47,800 bases of DNA, from positions 1-47,800 of the forward strand of contig NZ_WTSY02000015.1 of the NCBI RefSeq assembly GCF_009828775.2. The letters are read 5' to 3'. The position numbers were made by a program, and so were the translations under genes. The notes under the pieces are model-generated. The model searched no databases. It was not told the origin of the DNA and saw nothing but the letters and a program-made list of their open reading frames with translations. Of the stretch, positions 24,630 to 32,970 are shown in pieces; position 1 is the first letter of the stretch, and the number at the start of each line of letters is the position of its first letter. The stretch is from Erysipelothrix aquatica. Its GTDB lineage: Bacteria; Bacillota_I; Bacilli_A; Erysipelotrichales; Erysipelotrichaceae.

Positions 24630-25031
24630 AATAAGGTTCTTAATTAAGATGAGTTCTAGATTTTCACCCGGGAAGAGTATGTTTCCCGAATCTTGGTAGC
24701 CTAGTGCTCGAAAAAAATGCTGTGCATCTTGGTCTGCTCTTCCGGAAGTCATAACTAGGTAATTTCCCAATGCCATCATTTCCGTTTCCCAGTAATTAAT
24801 CATTTCAGTACCATAACCGCGGTGACGGTAAGGCTCTAGAATTTTAAAGTAATTGAGGAATGGATACTGATCCCAGAACATATTGTATCGAATGATACCT
24901 ACAATTTTATCGTCGACTTCGTACACCAGAACACGTCCAAGTTCAAGTTTTGATTCAAACTCTTCACGTTCGACGTGTGTGTCCAATTCCATTAGAATAT
25001 CAATGTCTTCTACTGTAGCTCTACGAATCAT
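24624..25031 (-). CDS. GNAT-family N-acetyltransferase
   Basis: 135 residues. The acetyl-CoA pyrophosphate loop appears in EPYRHRGYGTEMI (RxxGYG, about 74-80), preceded by the GIIRYNMFW beta strand. The fold and length fit small single-domain GNATs acting on amines or amino acids; the substrate is unknown. ATG 25031 is chosen since GGAGGTG lies seven bases before it; an ATG at 25046 overlaps that ribosome site. Confidence 0.85.
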   Translation of the reverse strand: MIRRATVEDIDILMELDTHVEREEFESKLELGRVLVYEVDDKIVGIIRYNMFWDQYPFLNYFKILEPYRHRGYGTEMINYWETEMMALGNYLVMTSGRADQDAQHFFRALGYQDSGNILFPGENLELILIKNLIR

Positions 25032-25069
25032 GTCAGCCACCTCCATGTTAATTCTATTGTAATGAGTAA

Positions 25070-25684
25070 TTATTTTTTGTGCAAGTTTATTTGTTGAATA
25101 AGACCTAACCTTTTCTGTACTTTTGCGTAACGACGTCGCGCTACTGGTAGTCTTATCCCATTTTTCAGGACTAGAAAATCTGTTTCTAAGCGCTCTACAG
25201 CCGCCAAGTTAACAACGACACCGCGATAGATCTCTATGAATGGCGATTTTCGTAATAAATGAATCCAGTAATGAATCGGTCTTCGATCCTTGTACTCTCT
25301 TGTTTGTGTTCGGATCAGAATATGGCGTTTGCATGTTTCAATTGTGCAAATCTCAGAAACATCCACGACCGAGCACTCCCGTCGTCCCACTTGGACAAAC
25401 TCTGGGTTGTAAAGTGGGCGTTGGATTAGTCGCGACACAACCCGCAAGGTCATCTGACAGTTATCTAAGTTCTTAAGACAATGGTGCCTTGGTATTTTAA
25501 AACCGATGAGGAGCGTTTTGCGGCGATCATAACGGTGATTTGCGTAATCAACAATGTATAGACCCACCGGCGGCTCTTTAGTATATGTTATTGTTTCTTC
25601 ATTAAGTTCGGAATATAAGTCAAGCACTTCTTTTACGCAACGACGCGAAAAGCGGTCACGCAAATCAACATGGACATGAATCAT
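25070..25684 (-). CDS. LytTR DNA-binding regulator with unusual N-terminal domain (copy 1)
   Basis: 204 residues. The C-terminal 100 are a LytTR DNA-binding domain (CTIETCKRHILIRTQTREY, then FIEIYRGVVVNLAAVERL and LPVARRRYAKV), as in AgrA, ComE and LytR. The N-terminal 90 are not a normal receiver: there is only a short alpha/beta segment, GLYIVDYANHRYDRRKTLLIGFKIP, where an Asp sits at a receiver-like position but the acidic pair and Lys are absent. A clear paralogue lies immediately upstream (25849-26457), and no histidine kinase gene adjoins. AAGGAG precedes ATG. Three LytTR-like 9-mers lie just upstream, suggesting autoregulation or cross-regulation. Confidence 0.8.
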   Translation of the reverse strand: MIHVHVDLRDRFSRRCVKEVLDLYSELNEETITYTKEPPVGLYIVDYANHRYDRRKTLLIGFKIPRHHCLKNLDNCQMTLRVVSRLIQRPLYNPEFVQVGRRECSVVDVSEICTIETCKRHILIRTQTREYKDRRPIHYWIHLLRKSPFIEIYRGVVVNLAAVERLETDFLVLKNGIRLPVARRRYAKVQKRLGLIQQINLHKK

Positions 25685-25697
25685 TGGACTCCTTTCA

Positions 25698-25739
25698 AAA
25701 GTTCATTGACATCAAAAAGTTCGTATCCAGCAAGTTAAT
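25698..25739. promoter_or_regulatory. Three LytTR-type 9-mers upstream of copy 1
   Basis: AAAGTTCAT (25698-25706) and AAAGTTCGT (25716-25724) fit the LytTR half-site consensus [TA][AC][CA]GTTN[AG][TG]; CAAGTTAAT (25731-25739) fits 8 of 9. They are direct repeats in one orientation, with starts 18 and 15 bases apart, not the usual 21. The first lies beside the ribosome site. Confidence 0.4.
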
Positions 25740-25848
25740 TTTATAGGTTTACTATGAATAATCCGCTATTTCAGCACCTAACATGCTGTAGTATCCTATG
25801 TTCCCGATAGTAGTATTGTAATGAGATTCAACGTAAGACGCAATGTTT

Positions 25849-26457
25849 TTATTCATTCGTCAAATAGCGCATTTTCGTTAGTATTTCCTGATAGCGACGA
25901 CGTGCGACTGGCAGTTTTAGGCCATTTTTTAGAATGACATGATCCTTGTTGACGGTTACAACTTGGCATAAATTTACCAGAACCCCTCGATAGATTTCCA
26001 AAAACGGCCATGCTTCAAGATAGTCTTGCCAATATGAGATTGTATTCGTATCAAGATATTCATCGGTCGCTGTTTTAATCGACAGCCTGCGTCCTCTTGT
26101 TTCAATAACACAAATCATCCCGACATCAATGCGCACAACACGACGTTTACCAAGCGTTATCTCTTGGGGTTCATACTTTGGTCGATTGATAATTTTTCGA
26201 ATTGCTTTGAGAATCTGTTCTTTGTGGTGGCAGGACTGAATACAGTGATAGGATGGAACATCAAACCCTATTAAAATTGTCTTACAGGGATCATGATATT
26301 TCATAATACAATCCGCAATCATCAAATCTACATTTTCTGGCGAATCAATAACGGTGAAGGGCTGATTGAACAAATCTTGATATAGCACTAAAATTTCTTT
26401 AACACGTATGTTTGAATTCCGATTTCGGATGTTTAATTGAACTCGAATCACTGGCAT
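25849..26457 (-). CDS. LytTR DNA-binding regulator with unusual N-terminal domain (copy 2)
   Basis: 202 residues, visibly homologous along its whole length to the gene at 25070-25684: VDLMIADCIMKYHDPCKTILIGFDVPSYHCI aligns with the equivalent N-terminal segment, and the LytTR part (CVIETRGRRLSIKTATDEY, FLEIYRGVLVNL, LPVARRRYQEI) is close. The N-terminal half again lacks the receiver acidic pair and the conserved Lys. GAGGAGAG lies just before ATG. The two genes are separated by 164 bases with a small hairpin, so they may be separately transcribed. Likely a duplication followed by divergence of binding specificity. Confidence 0.8.
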   Translation of the reverse strand: MPVIRVQLNIRNRNSNIRVKEILVLYQDLFNQPFTVIDSPENVDLMIADCIMKYHDPCKTILIGFDVPSYHCIQSCHHKEQILKAIRKIINRPKYEPQEITLGKRRVVRIDVGMICVIETRGRRLSIKTATDEYLDTNTISYWQDYLEAWPFLEIYRGVLVNLCQVVTVNKDHVILKNGLKLPVARRRYQEILTKMRYLTNE

Positions 26458-26534
26458 CTCTCCTCGATTTTTGCATAATCTAATATGAACCAGTTTTATT
26501 GTAAAGATTCTTTGTATTAGCGGTCGTTTATGTA

Positions 26535-26574
26535 TGGCGAACGGTCATATTTTTAAATAAGTAACCGTTCGCCA
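26535..26574. repeat. Perfect 11-bp inverted repeat upstream of LytTR copy 2
   Basis: TGGCGAACGGT (26535-26545) and ACCGTTCGCCA (26564-26574) with an 18-base AT-rich spacer, 80 bases before the LytTR start and beyond the copB terminator. ACCGTTCGC fits 8 of 9 positions of the LytTR consensus in each arm. No T-run follows, so it is not a terminator. Confidence 0.6.
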
Positions 26575-26587
26575 CATTCCTATCTAA

Positions 26588-26612
26588 ATAAAAAAACTCG
26601 CCGAAGCGAGTT
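26588..26612 (-). terminator. copB terminator
   Basis: AACTCGC (26595-26601), loop CGAA, GCGAGTT (26606-26612), followed on the minus strand by a run of T. Confidence 0.9.
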
Positions 26613-28830
26613 ATTTTATTTTAAGAAGCATTGCATTGATTGCGACGATAACTGTTGAAAGTGACATTAATACAGCTCCAACTGCTGGAGACAGAATAAA
26701 TCCAACGCCCGCCAGTATACCAGCCGCCAATGGAATTGCAATGAAGTTATATCCAGCTCCCCAAAGTAGATTCTCTTTCATCTTACGTGACGTATTACGT
26801 GCTAAGGACACGAAATGAAGAATATCCGAAGGATTACTCTTAACAAGAATAACGTCCGCTGAATCGATTGCTACATCCGTTCCAGCACCAATTGCTACAC
26901 CGACGTTGGCACGTGCTAAACTTGGCGCATCGTTAACACCATCACCAACCATAATGACGGTCAGCCCTTGATCTTGATACTCACGAACAATGCGTTCTTT
27001 GTCTTCTGGCATCAATTCACCATGAACATCATCGATACCAAGATTCTTAGCAATCACTTGAGCTGCTTGTTTATTATCACCCGTTAACATTACTGGTTTG
27101 ATACCTAGTGCTTTGAGTTGACGAATCATCTCACGAGAGTCTTCTTTGATTTCGTCTCCTTGAGCAATCCAACCCGTATTGCGATCATCCACGAGTAAGA
27201 AACTAATAGAATAACCTTCACCTGATAACGCCTTAAAGGCTGCATCATCATATGGAATATTATTGTTTTGAAGATATTTCACACTTGTGATTTTCACGTC
27301 GTGACCTTCAAGCGTTCCTTCAAGACCAATCCCTGCAATTGTCGTGACATTTTCTGCCTTCAAGAGTGTGATGCCTTGCGCTTCTGCTTCATCAAGAATT
27401 CCAACTGCTAATGGATGGGATGATGACTGTTCTAAGGTTGCGAAGTATTGTAGTACTTTTTCTTTGGAATATGACTCATCAAATGAACGGTAATCTGTAA
27501 CAACGAAGTTTCCTTCGGTTAATGTTCCTGTTTTATCCATCATGATGACGTCAATATTTTGTGCAACTTCAAGCGCTTGGCGTGACTTGATAAGTAACCC
27601 GTTTTGAGCTCCTAATGATGTTGATCGTGCTGTTACTAATGGAATTGCCAATCCCAATGCATGAGGACACGCAATAACAAGGACAGTAACCATGCGTTCA
27701 ATTCCAGTATTCACATTGGTAAGTATTGACCAAATAATCAATGCTAAGATACCCACAACAACTGCGATATAGAATAACCATTTTGCAACCACATCAGCCA
27801 TTGATTCTGCTTTAGATTTATCTTTAGATGCCTGATCGACGAGCGTCATTACTTGAGCAAGGAAACCTGATTCACCGGTTCCCGTTACTTCAACGGTAAG
27901 CGTTCCAGATCCATTAACAGATCCACCAATAACTTTATCACCTGGTTTCTTTTGAACAGCTCGTGATTCACCGGTAATCATCGATTCATTGACAGATGTT
28001 TTTCCATCTACAATCACACCATCTGCTGGCATATTTTCTCCTGCTTTAATGATGACTTTATCGCCGATTGTGATATCTTTCAACGAACGAACTTCTGTCG
28101 TTCCATTTTCAAGGAGCACAGTTGCATCACTTGGAAGCAATTCGGCCATTCGTTGTAACGCATTACCGGCATTCGAAATTGCCTCCATTTCAATCCAGTG
28201 ACCGAGTAGCATAATGAGAATTAAGCTCGCAAGTTCCCAAAAGAAGTCCATGATGTGCACGGGACTGCCGAGCACTGTATTCATTACGAATGCATACATA
28301 CTATAAATATATGCGACGGATATCCCCAATGATATTAATGTCATCATTGCTGGATTTTTAGATTTTAACTCTGATTTCGCTCCTGCTAGGAACGGCTGTC
28401 CACCATAGAAGTATAGAACGGTCGCTAGAATTGCGACAACCCACTCACTTCCTGGAAATGTAAATTGGAAAGGAAGGGTTACCCCCATCATTGGTGCAAG
28501 AAAGAGTATTGGAACACCAAAGAACAAAGAAACGATAAACTTTTGTTTGAATGCTGTACCATGTCCCGAATGGTCATGCCCTGAATGTTCTCCATGTGCT
28601 GAATGATCTCCATGTCCTGAATGATCTCCATGTCCTGAATGATCCATATGTTTCGAATGATCCATATGTTCCGAATGATCCATATGTTCCGAATGATCCA
28701 TATGTTCCGAATGATCCATATGTTCTAAATGATTATCATGACTCATAGTTCCTTTTCCATCGCTTGAATGGTCATGGTGGCTATGATCGTGCATTGCTTC
28801 TTTGTTTTCACTCTTATTTTTTTCTGTCAT
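26611..28830 (-). CDS. copB: Copper-exporting P1B ATPase with His-rich N-terminus (CopB)
   Basis: 739 residues. Residues 1-95 are His/Asp/Ser-rich, including tandem hexads of the form His-Met-Asp-His-Ser-Glu, in place of CxxC metal domains. The core has TGES (actuator), [10 protein letters not shown] in the metal-transport helix, DKTGTL (phosphorylation Asp) and [14 protein letters not shown], not CPC, marks the CopB class (P1B-3), which exports Cu(I)/Ag(I). The gene is divergent from a CopY repressor and has a cop box overlapping its -10, so it should be induced by copper. Start ATG has GGAGGG upstream. Confidence 0.95.
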   Translation of the reverse strand: MTEKNKSENKEAMHDHSHHDHSSDGKGTMSHDNHLEHMDHSEHMDHSEHMDHSEHMDHSKHMDHSGHGDHSGHGDHSAHGEHSGHDHSGHGTAFKQKFIVSLFFGVPILFLAPMMGVTLPFQFTFPGSEWVVAILATVLYFYGGQPFLAGAKSELKSKNPAMMTLISLGISVAYIYSMYAFVMNTVLGSPVHIMDFFWELASLILIMLLGHWIEMEAISNAGNALQRMAELLPSDATVLLENGTTEVRSLKDITIGDKVIIKAGENMPADGVIVDGKTSVNESMITGESRAVQKKPGDKVIGGSVNGSGTLTVEVTGTGESGFLAQVMTLVDQASKDKSKAESMADVVAKWLFYIAVVVGILALIIWSILTNVNTGIERMVTVLVIACPHALGLAIPLVTARSTSLGAQNGLLIKSRQALEVAQNIDVIMMDKTGTLTEGNFVVTDYRSFDESYSKEKVLQYFATLEQSSSHPLAVGILDEAEAQGITLLKAENVTTIAGIGLEGTLEGHDVKITSVKYLQNNNIPYDDAAFKALSGEGYSISFLLVDDRNTGWIAQGDEIKEDSREMIRQLKALGIKPVMLTGDNKQAAQVIAKNLGIDDVHGELMPEDKERIVREYQDQGLTVIMVGDGVNDAPSLARANVGVAIGAGTDVAIDSADVILVKSNPSDILHFVSLARNTSRKMKENLLWGAGYNFIAIPLAAGILAGVGFILSPAVGAVLMSLSTVIVAINAMLLKIK
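28570..28740 (-). repeat. Tandem 18-bp repeat in copB encoding His-rich hexads
   Basis: About nine units of six codons, the best conserved encoding Glu-His-Met-Asp-His-Ser, later ones Gly-His-Gly-Asp-His-Ser. Unit number is likely to vary between strains by slippage. The Met-His-rich units suit cuprous ion binding. Confidence 0.9.
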
Positions 28831-28852
28831 ATTAATCCCTCCACTTTCTTAT

Positions 28853-28881
28853 AGTTTACAACTGTAAACGATATATGTCAA
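28853..28881 (-). promoter_or_regulatory. copB promoter with cop box
   Basis: Minus strand: TTGACA (28881-28876), 17-base spacer, TAAACT (28858-28853). The cop box TACAACTGTA (28857-28866), inside the wider palindrome GTTTACA-AC-TGTAAAC, overlaps the -10, as expected for CopY repression. Confidence 0.9.
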
Positions 28882-29059
28882 ATTACATGCATTTTCATCA
28901 TGTAAATGGCTCGTTACCACCCTCATCGTAGCAAAGTACGAATCATTAATTGTGACTTAAGTATGACATTTCGGAGGGAGTCTATATTTGATCAATACAA
29001 CCTTAGCAATAGTTATAATTCACAGTGAATATAGATGGTTAGGAATTAAAGTGAATTTC

Positions 29060-29088
29060 TTGACACATTTTGTCTACAACTGTAAACT
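29060..29088 (+). promoter_or_regulatory. copY promoter with cop box
   Basis: TTGACA (29060-29065), 17-base spacer, TAAACT (29083-29088). The cop box TACAACTGTA (29075-29084) overlaps the -10. The architecture is nearly identical to the copB promoter. Confidence 0.9.
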
Positions 29089-29109
29089 AATAGTAAGGAA
29101 GTGATAACT

Positions 29110-29574
29110 ATGGAAGATATAACAACAGCATCCTCAGCTGAATGGGAAGTAATGCGTGTCATTTGGAGCCTTGATGAAGCAACCAGCCGCAGCGTTTCAG
29201 AAGTTCTCAAAGACACACAAAATTGGGAAGTAGCAACGACTAAAACCCTTTTGGGACGACTCGTCAAAAAAGGATACTTAGATACACGTAAAGATGGTAA
29301 CCGTTTCATTTACTTACCGCTTGTAACAGAAGAGGAAAGTGTATCCAATCGCGTCGACAAACTATTTACATCAATTTGTAATAGCGCTGTTGGTGGTGCA
29401 ATCGCAAAAGTAATCGACACCCACAACCTGTCAAAAAAAGACCGAGAAATTATTCTCGCAGCTCTCGAAGCAAAAGAGTTTGTTGATTCTGTACCCTGCA
29501 GTTGCTTACCGAATCAAACAACAAAATGTAACTGTGAAACTGATAATTGTAAATGCGGTCACAATAATAACTAA
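29110..29574 (+). CDS. copY: CopY-family copper-responsive repressor
   Basis: 154 residues of the BlaI/MecI/CopY family. A winged helix fills about 1-75 (SAEWEVMRVIWSLDEATSRSVSEVL, then TTKTLLGRLVKKGYLDTRKDG). A C-terminal Cys cluster (CSC, CNC, C, CKC, about residues 130-150) binds Zn or Cu(I); copper displacement releases the DNA. It probably represses itself and copB through the two cop boxes. ATG 29110 has AAGGAAG nine bases upstream; the GTG at 29101 overlaps that site. The Cys cluster has more cysteines than the classic CxCxxxxCxC. Confidence 0.93.
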   Translation: MEDITTASSAEWEVMRVIWSLDEATSRSVSEVLKDTQNWEVATTKTLLGRLVKKGYLDTRKDGNRFIYLPLVTEEESVSNRVDKLFTSICNSAVGGAIAKVIDTHNLSKKDREIILAALEAKEFVDSVPCSCLPNQTTKCNCETDNCKCGHNNN

Positions 29575-29579
29575 CAAAA

Positions 29580-29622
29580 AAAACACCCTGATTGGAATTT
29601 TTCTCCACTAGGGTGTTTTTAT
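29580..29622 (+). terminator. copY terminator
   Basis: AAACACCCT (29581-29589) pairs with AGGGTGTTT (29610-29618), followed by T-run. The A-run on the left may let it act on the minus strand also. Confidence 0.85.
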
Positions 29623-29647
29623 GGGTGATAGGGCCCAATTATAATCA

Positions 29648-30151
29648 TTACTGTGCAACTTTGAATGTATTACTGATCGCTAATGCATCTTTAACATTGA
29701 CGTCAAATGTAAGTTCTTGATTTAAAACATCAGCAGGAACTTGGGCTGCAAATTGAATTACAGCATCTGCTTTGGGTTGGAGTCGTTCAAACTGACTGAA
29801 TTTTTCTTGATTACTAATCTCGAAGAATGTTGTTGTTTTGATGACTTCTGAACCAACTTTTAGTGTTCCTAAAAGATCAGTTTTTGAATCTAATTCATCT
29901 TTAGTATTGTTGGTTACTTTAGCTTTTACACTAACCCAAACTGTACCCTCTTCTTTAATAGGGTATTCCAATTTATCAGAAGGTGCTGCTGTTGGTTTTA
30001 AACCTGTATTTGCTTCAATTGAGATTATTTCATAAGATAATGCATTTCCCTCAACTGCTTTACCAATTTCTGCTGGTGACGTTGTTACTGTTTTTGATCC
30101 ACAACCAACAAGTACAAACATTAATGTCACCAAAGTGATTAATTTCTTCAT
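29648..30151 (-). CDS. Lipoprotein with Ig-like domain (DUF4352-like)
   Basis: 167 residues. Signal peptide ends in LVGC (Cys17). The rest is a single beta-sandwich-like domain with the pattern typical of DUF4352 surface lipoproteins (GTVWVSVKAKVTNNTKDEL, then a Q-rich edge and FAAQVPADV). Such proteins are extracellular and often linked to stress or envelope functions that are poorly known. Single gene. No partner is evident, although CopY lies beside it in convergent orientation. Confidence 0.75.
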   Translation of the reverse strand: MKKLITLVTLMFVLVGCGSKTVTTSPAEIGKAVEGNALSYEIISIEANTGLKPTAAPSDKLEYPIKEEGTVWVSVKAKVTNNTKDELDSKTDLLGTLKVGSEVIKTTTFFEISNQEKFSQFERLQPKADAVIQFAAQVPADVLNQELTFDVNVKDALAISNTFKVAQ

Positions 30152-30207
30152 TATATTCCCTCAGCTTTCCTCAACTATTGTACACAATTATTGCTTGGTT
30201 GACTACC

Positions 30208-30236
30208 TTGATTCACTGACTTTCATAGGATAAAAT
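30208..30236 (+). promoter_or_regulatory. Promoter of the rluD-type gene
   Basis: TTGATT (30208-30213), 17-base spacer, TAAAAT (30231-30236), 23 bases before the ATG. Confidence 0.75.
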
Positions 30237-30258
30237 AAAGAGAAAACGGAGTCGAACT

Positions 30259-31140
30259 ATGAATCATTGGACAGTAACCAAAGCCGATATTGGCAAACGC
30301 ATTGATGTGTTTATCAGTGAAAAACTTAACCTTTCACGAAGTAAGGCATCAGAGATGATTAAAGATGGTATCGTATACGGTAACGATACATGCTTAAAAT
30401 CGAAGTATAAAGTGAAAATGAATGATATAATCAAAGCAGAAGACTATCACGTCAAAGCCTCAACACTTGAAGGTGTTGCGATGCCTTTGGATATAGTTTT
30501 TGAAGACCCTGATATTTTGGTCCTTAATAAGCAACGTGGGCTCGTAGTTCACCCTGGGAAAGGTGTTCATGAACCCACGCTTTTGCATGGCTTAGTTCAT
30601 TACTTGAATCAAGGGGATGATGTTGTTAAGCCTGGGATGGTGCATCGTATTGACCGCGATACCTCAGGTCTTCTTGTCATTGCAAAAAACGATAAAGCTC
30701 ATACATTTTTAGCAGACCAACTTGTGGATAAAACGATGGCCCGTACCTATCTTGCTTTGGTCCATGGTGTTATTGAAGACGCTATGATTACAATTGAAGC
30801 GCCAATTGGTATGGATCCCTTAAACACAAAGAAAATGAGTGTTACTGAGAAGAACAGTAAATATGCTAAAACCGATTTTATTGTGAAGCAACGGTTTGAT
30901 ACGATGACGCTAGTTGAGTGTCATTTGTATACCGGTCGCACACATCAAATTCGTGTGCATGCAGCATATTCTGGTCATCCTTTGTTAGGCGATCCTTTGT
31001 ATGGAATTGATGATGACAAATCATCAGGGCATTATCTTGTTGCTTATCAACTCCAGTTTATCCATCCGCGAACACGCCAACGTGTATCGTATCACGTCGA
31101 TATTCCTGAATATTTTAAACAGGCATATCCCCTAAAGTAG
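30259..31140 (+). CDS. RluD-family pseudouridine synthase
   Basis: 293 residues. An S4 RNA-binding domain (about 10-60, SRSKASEMIKDG) is followed by the RluA/RluC/RluD catalytic domain: VHPGKG, the catalytic Asp in HRIDRDTSGLLV, then LVECHLYTGRTHQIRVH and HPLLGDPLYG. It makes pseudouridine in 23S rRNA. Which positions cannot be told, as Bacillota have several paralogues (YlyB type is close). Cotranscribed with the phosphodiesterase 14 bases downstream. Confidence 0.93.
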   Translation: MNHWTVTKADIGKRIDVFISEKLNLSRSKASEMIKDGIVYGNDTCLKSKYKVKMNDIIKAEDYHVKASTLEGVAMPLDIVFEDPDILVLNKQRGLVVHPGKGVHEPTLLHGLVHYLNQGDDVVKPGMVHRIDRDTSGLLVIAKNDKAHTFLADQLVDKTMARTYLALVHGVIEDAMITIEAPIGMDPLNTKKMSVTEKNSKYAKTDFIVKQRFDTMTLVECHLYTGRTHQIRVHAAYSGHPLLGDPLYGIDDDKSSGHYLVAYQLQFIHPRTRQRVSYHVDIPEYFKQAYPLK

Positions 31141-31153
31141 AGATGAGGTAGCT

Positions 31154-32932
31154 ATGAAGCAGAAAATAAAAGTGCGCGATATCTTTAAATCGACCTTTAA
31201 ATACATACGTTTTGATATGTGGCGTTATTTGGTCGTTGCGATTTTAGCAGAAACCATGGTTATATTATTAACCAAACAAATTACAAATCGACTCTTCGAT
31301 CTGGCACTTGTCAGTGCGAAAGTTCACGGAATCAATAATGAAAACTTTTTAGGCATCTTATTCAATCCTATCGCGGTTATTCTATTACTGGTAATGGTTG
31401 TCGTGCTTGGAAGTATTGGTGTTGTTCAATTGATTGCAATTCTTGCGTTTGCTGATCGTAAATACCATCCTGAAGCCTTAACCGTAAAATCAATCTTTGC
31501 ACCCTTAAAACGGCTCCGTGCAAAAGACATTCCAATTTTCTTAGTCTATATCTTTATAATTATGCCGTTTGGAAATATCGGATTAACGTCTACAGTAACA
31601 TCCAGTTTGCAAATACCACTTTTCTTAATTGATTTTATCTATGAATTTGCATGGATGAAGTATGCATACATTACTTTGGGATGGATTCTTTTCTATCTCA
31701 ACTTGCGACTTTTCTATGCTATCATCATTTTCTATAATGAAGATGTCAATTTCTTTGAAGCACTCAAACGTAGTTGGAAAATGACCCGTCGCCAAGAGTT
31801 CACCATTCTTAAAATCGTGGCGGCGATTGGATTCCTTTCGGTCTTGTCAATTTTAGTCGGTTCTATGGTACTCCTTGTTTCTGGATCATTTATCGAAACA
31901 GTCTTACCCCAATATCAATTTATCATTGAAACGGTTACAAATACCTTAGTCATCTTCTGGACATTCACCACGATCGCATTCGCAAGTGTCTGGCTCATTC
32001 AAACTGTTACTGTGAGCTATCACGAAATTAAGGGCACACAAATTCATATCCATACGTTAACACCGAAATCACGTCGTCGTCTACAGATCATTAACGTTGG
32101 CGTCATCTTTGTTTATCTTGGATTTTCTGCACTTCTGTATATGGATATGCCCAATAATGAACTTCGAAACGATACACAAATAGTTGCCCACCGCGGTGAT
32201 ACGAAACGTGCTGTGGAGAACTCTTTAGAGTCCCTGCAATACGCGAGTGAATTCAAGCCAGATTACGTTGAAATGGACGTTCAAGAGATTTCAGATGGAA
32301 CTATCGTTGTTTTCCATGATCCTGATTTAAAACGTGTTGGAACAAATTCCAACGCCATCTACCCTTACACATGGGAAGAACTTTCAAAAGAGAAACTTAT
32401 TAGCAAGGGACACGAATCAACGATCCCAACTTTCAAAGAATATATGGAACTTGCTCGTTCTCTCAATCAAAAGATTATGGTCGAAATTAAAGCACATAAA
32501 ACAGACAGTCCTGACTATCTTGCGAATATCATGCAAATCATTCGCGATGCAGATATGGAACATATGGTTTCATTCCAAAGTCTCGATAAAAACGCAATTG
32601 TAACTTTCAAGGAAATGTTCCCCAATGCATACACGGGATATATTATTGGATTTAACCTTGGTGGCATTGAACCGATGCCTATCGATTTCTATTCTATCGA
32701 AGATACTTCTATCACAACGCGTGCTGTCAACGATATTAAGAATCAGAAAAAAGCCCTCTATGCATGGACAATCAATACCTCTGATCTTATGGAAGTGTAT
32801 ATTCGTACAAACGTGAATGGTATCATTACCGATGACCCGGAAACTGCGAACCAAGTGAAGCAAGACATAAAAAATGGACCCTTGGACCGCCTCTTTTGGT
32901 CTCTAGAATCCATTGTGGATAGTATAAATTAA
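31154..32932 (+). CDS. Membrane glycerophosphodiester phosphodiesterase
   Basis: 592 residues. The N-terminal 335 hold about seven helices of the glycerophosphoryl diester phosphodiesterase membrane domain; a TIM-barrel GDPD domain follows with AHRGDTKRAVENSL (catalytic His and Glu), EMDVQEISDG and VFHDPDLKRV (second His), then MVEIKAH. It hydrolyses glycerophosphodiesters from lipids or teichoic acid to glycerol-3-phosphate and an alcohol; the barrel most likely faces outwards. It is the last gene of a two-gene operon with the pseudouridine synthase and has a strong terminator. Confidence 0.92.
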   Translation: MKQKIKVRDIFKSTFKYIRFDMWRYLVVAILAETMVILLTKQITNRLFDLALVSAKVHGINNENFLGILFNPIAVILLLVMVVVLGSIGVVQLIAILAFADRKYHPEALTVKSIFAPLKRLRAKDIPIFLVYIFIIMPFGNIGLTSTVTSSLQIPLFLIDFIYEFAWMKYAYITLGWILFYLNLRLFYAIIIFYNEDVNFFEALKRSWKMTRRQEFTILKIVAAIGFLSVLSILVGSMVLLVSGSFIETVLPQYQFIIETVTNTLVIFWTFTTIAFASVWLIQTVTVSYHEIKGTQIHIHTLTPKSRRRLQIINVGVIFVYLGFSALLYMDMPNNELRNDTQIVAHRGDTKRAVENSLESLQYASEFKPDYVEMDVQEISDGTIVVFHDPDLKRVGTNSNAIYPYTWEELSKEKLISKGHESTIPTFKEYMELARSLNQKIMVEIKAHKTDSPDYLANIMQIIRDADMEHMVSFQSLDKNAIVTFKEMFPNAYTGYIIGFNLGGIEPMPIDFYSIEDTSITTRAVNDIKNQKKALYAWTINTSDLMEVYIRTNVNGIITDDPETANQVKQDIKNGPLDRLFWSLESIVDSIN

Positions 32933-32936
32933 TCCT

Positions 32937-32968
32937 TAAAAACGCCGTGAATGATCACGGCGTTTTTT
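32937..32968. terminator. Bidirectional terminator after the phosphodiesterase
   Basis: AAACGCCGTGA (32940-32950) pairs with TCACGGCGTTT (32955-32965) and T-runs on both sides. Confidence 0.93.
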
Positions 32969-32970
32969 TA

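Noticed and set aside
28570..28740. CRISPR-like short repeats
   Set aside because: Units are contiguous 18-mers in frame within copB with no spacers; they encode His-rich hexads.
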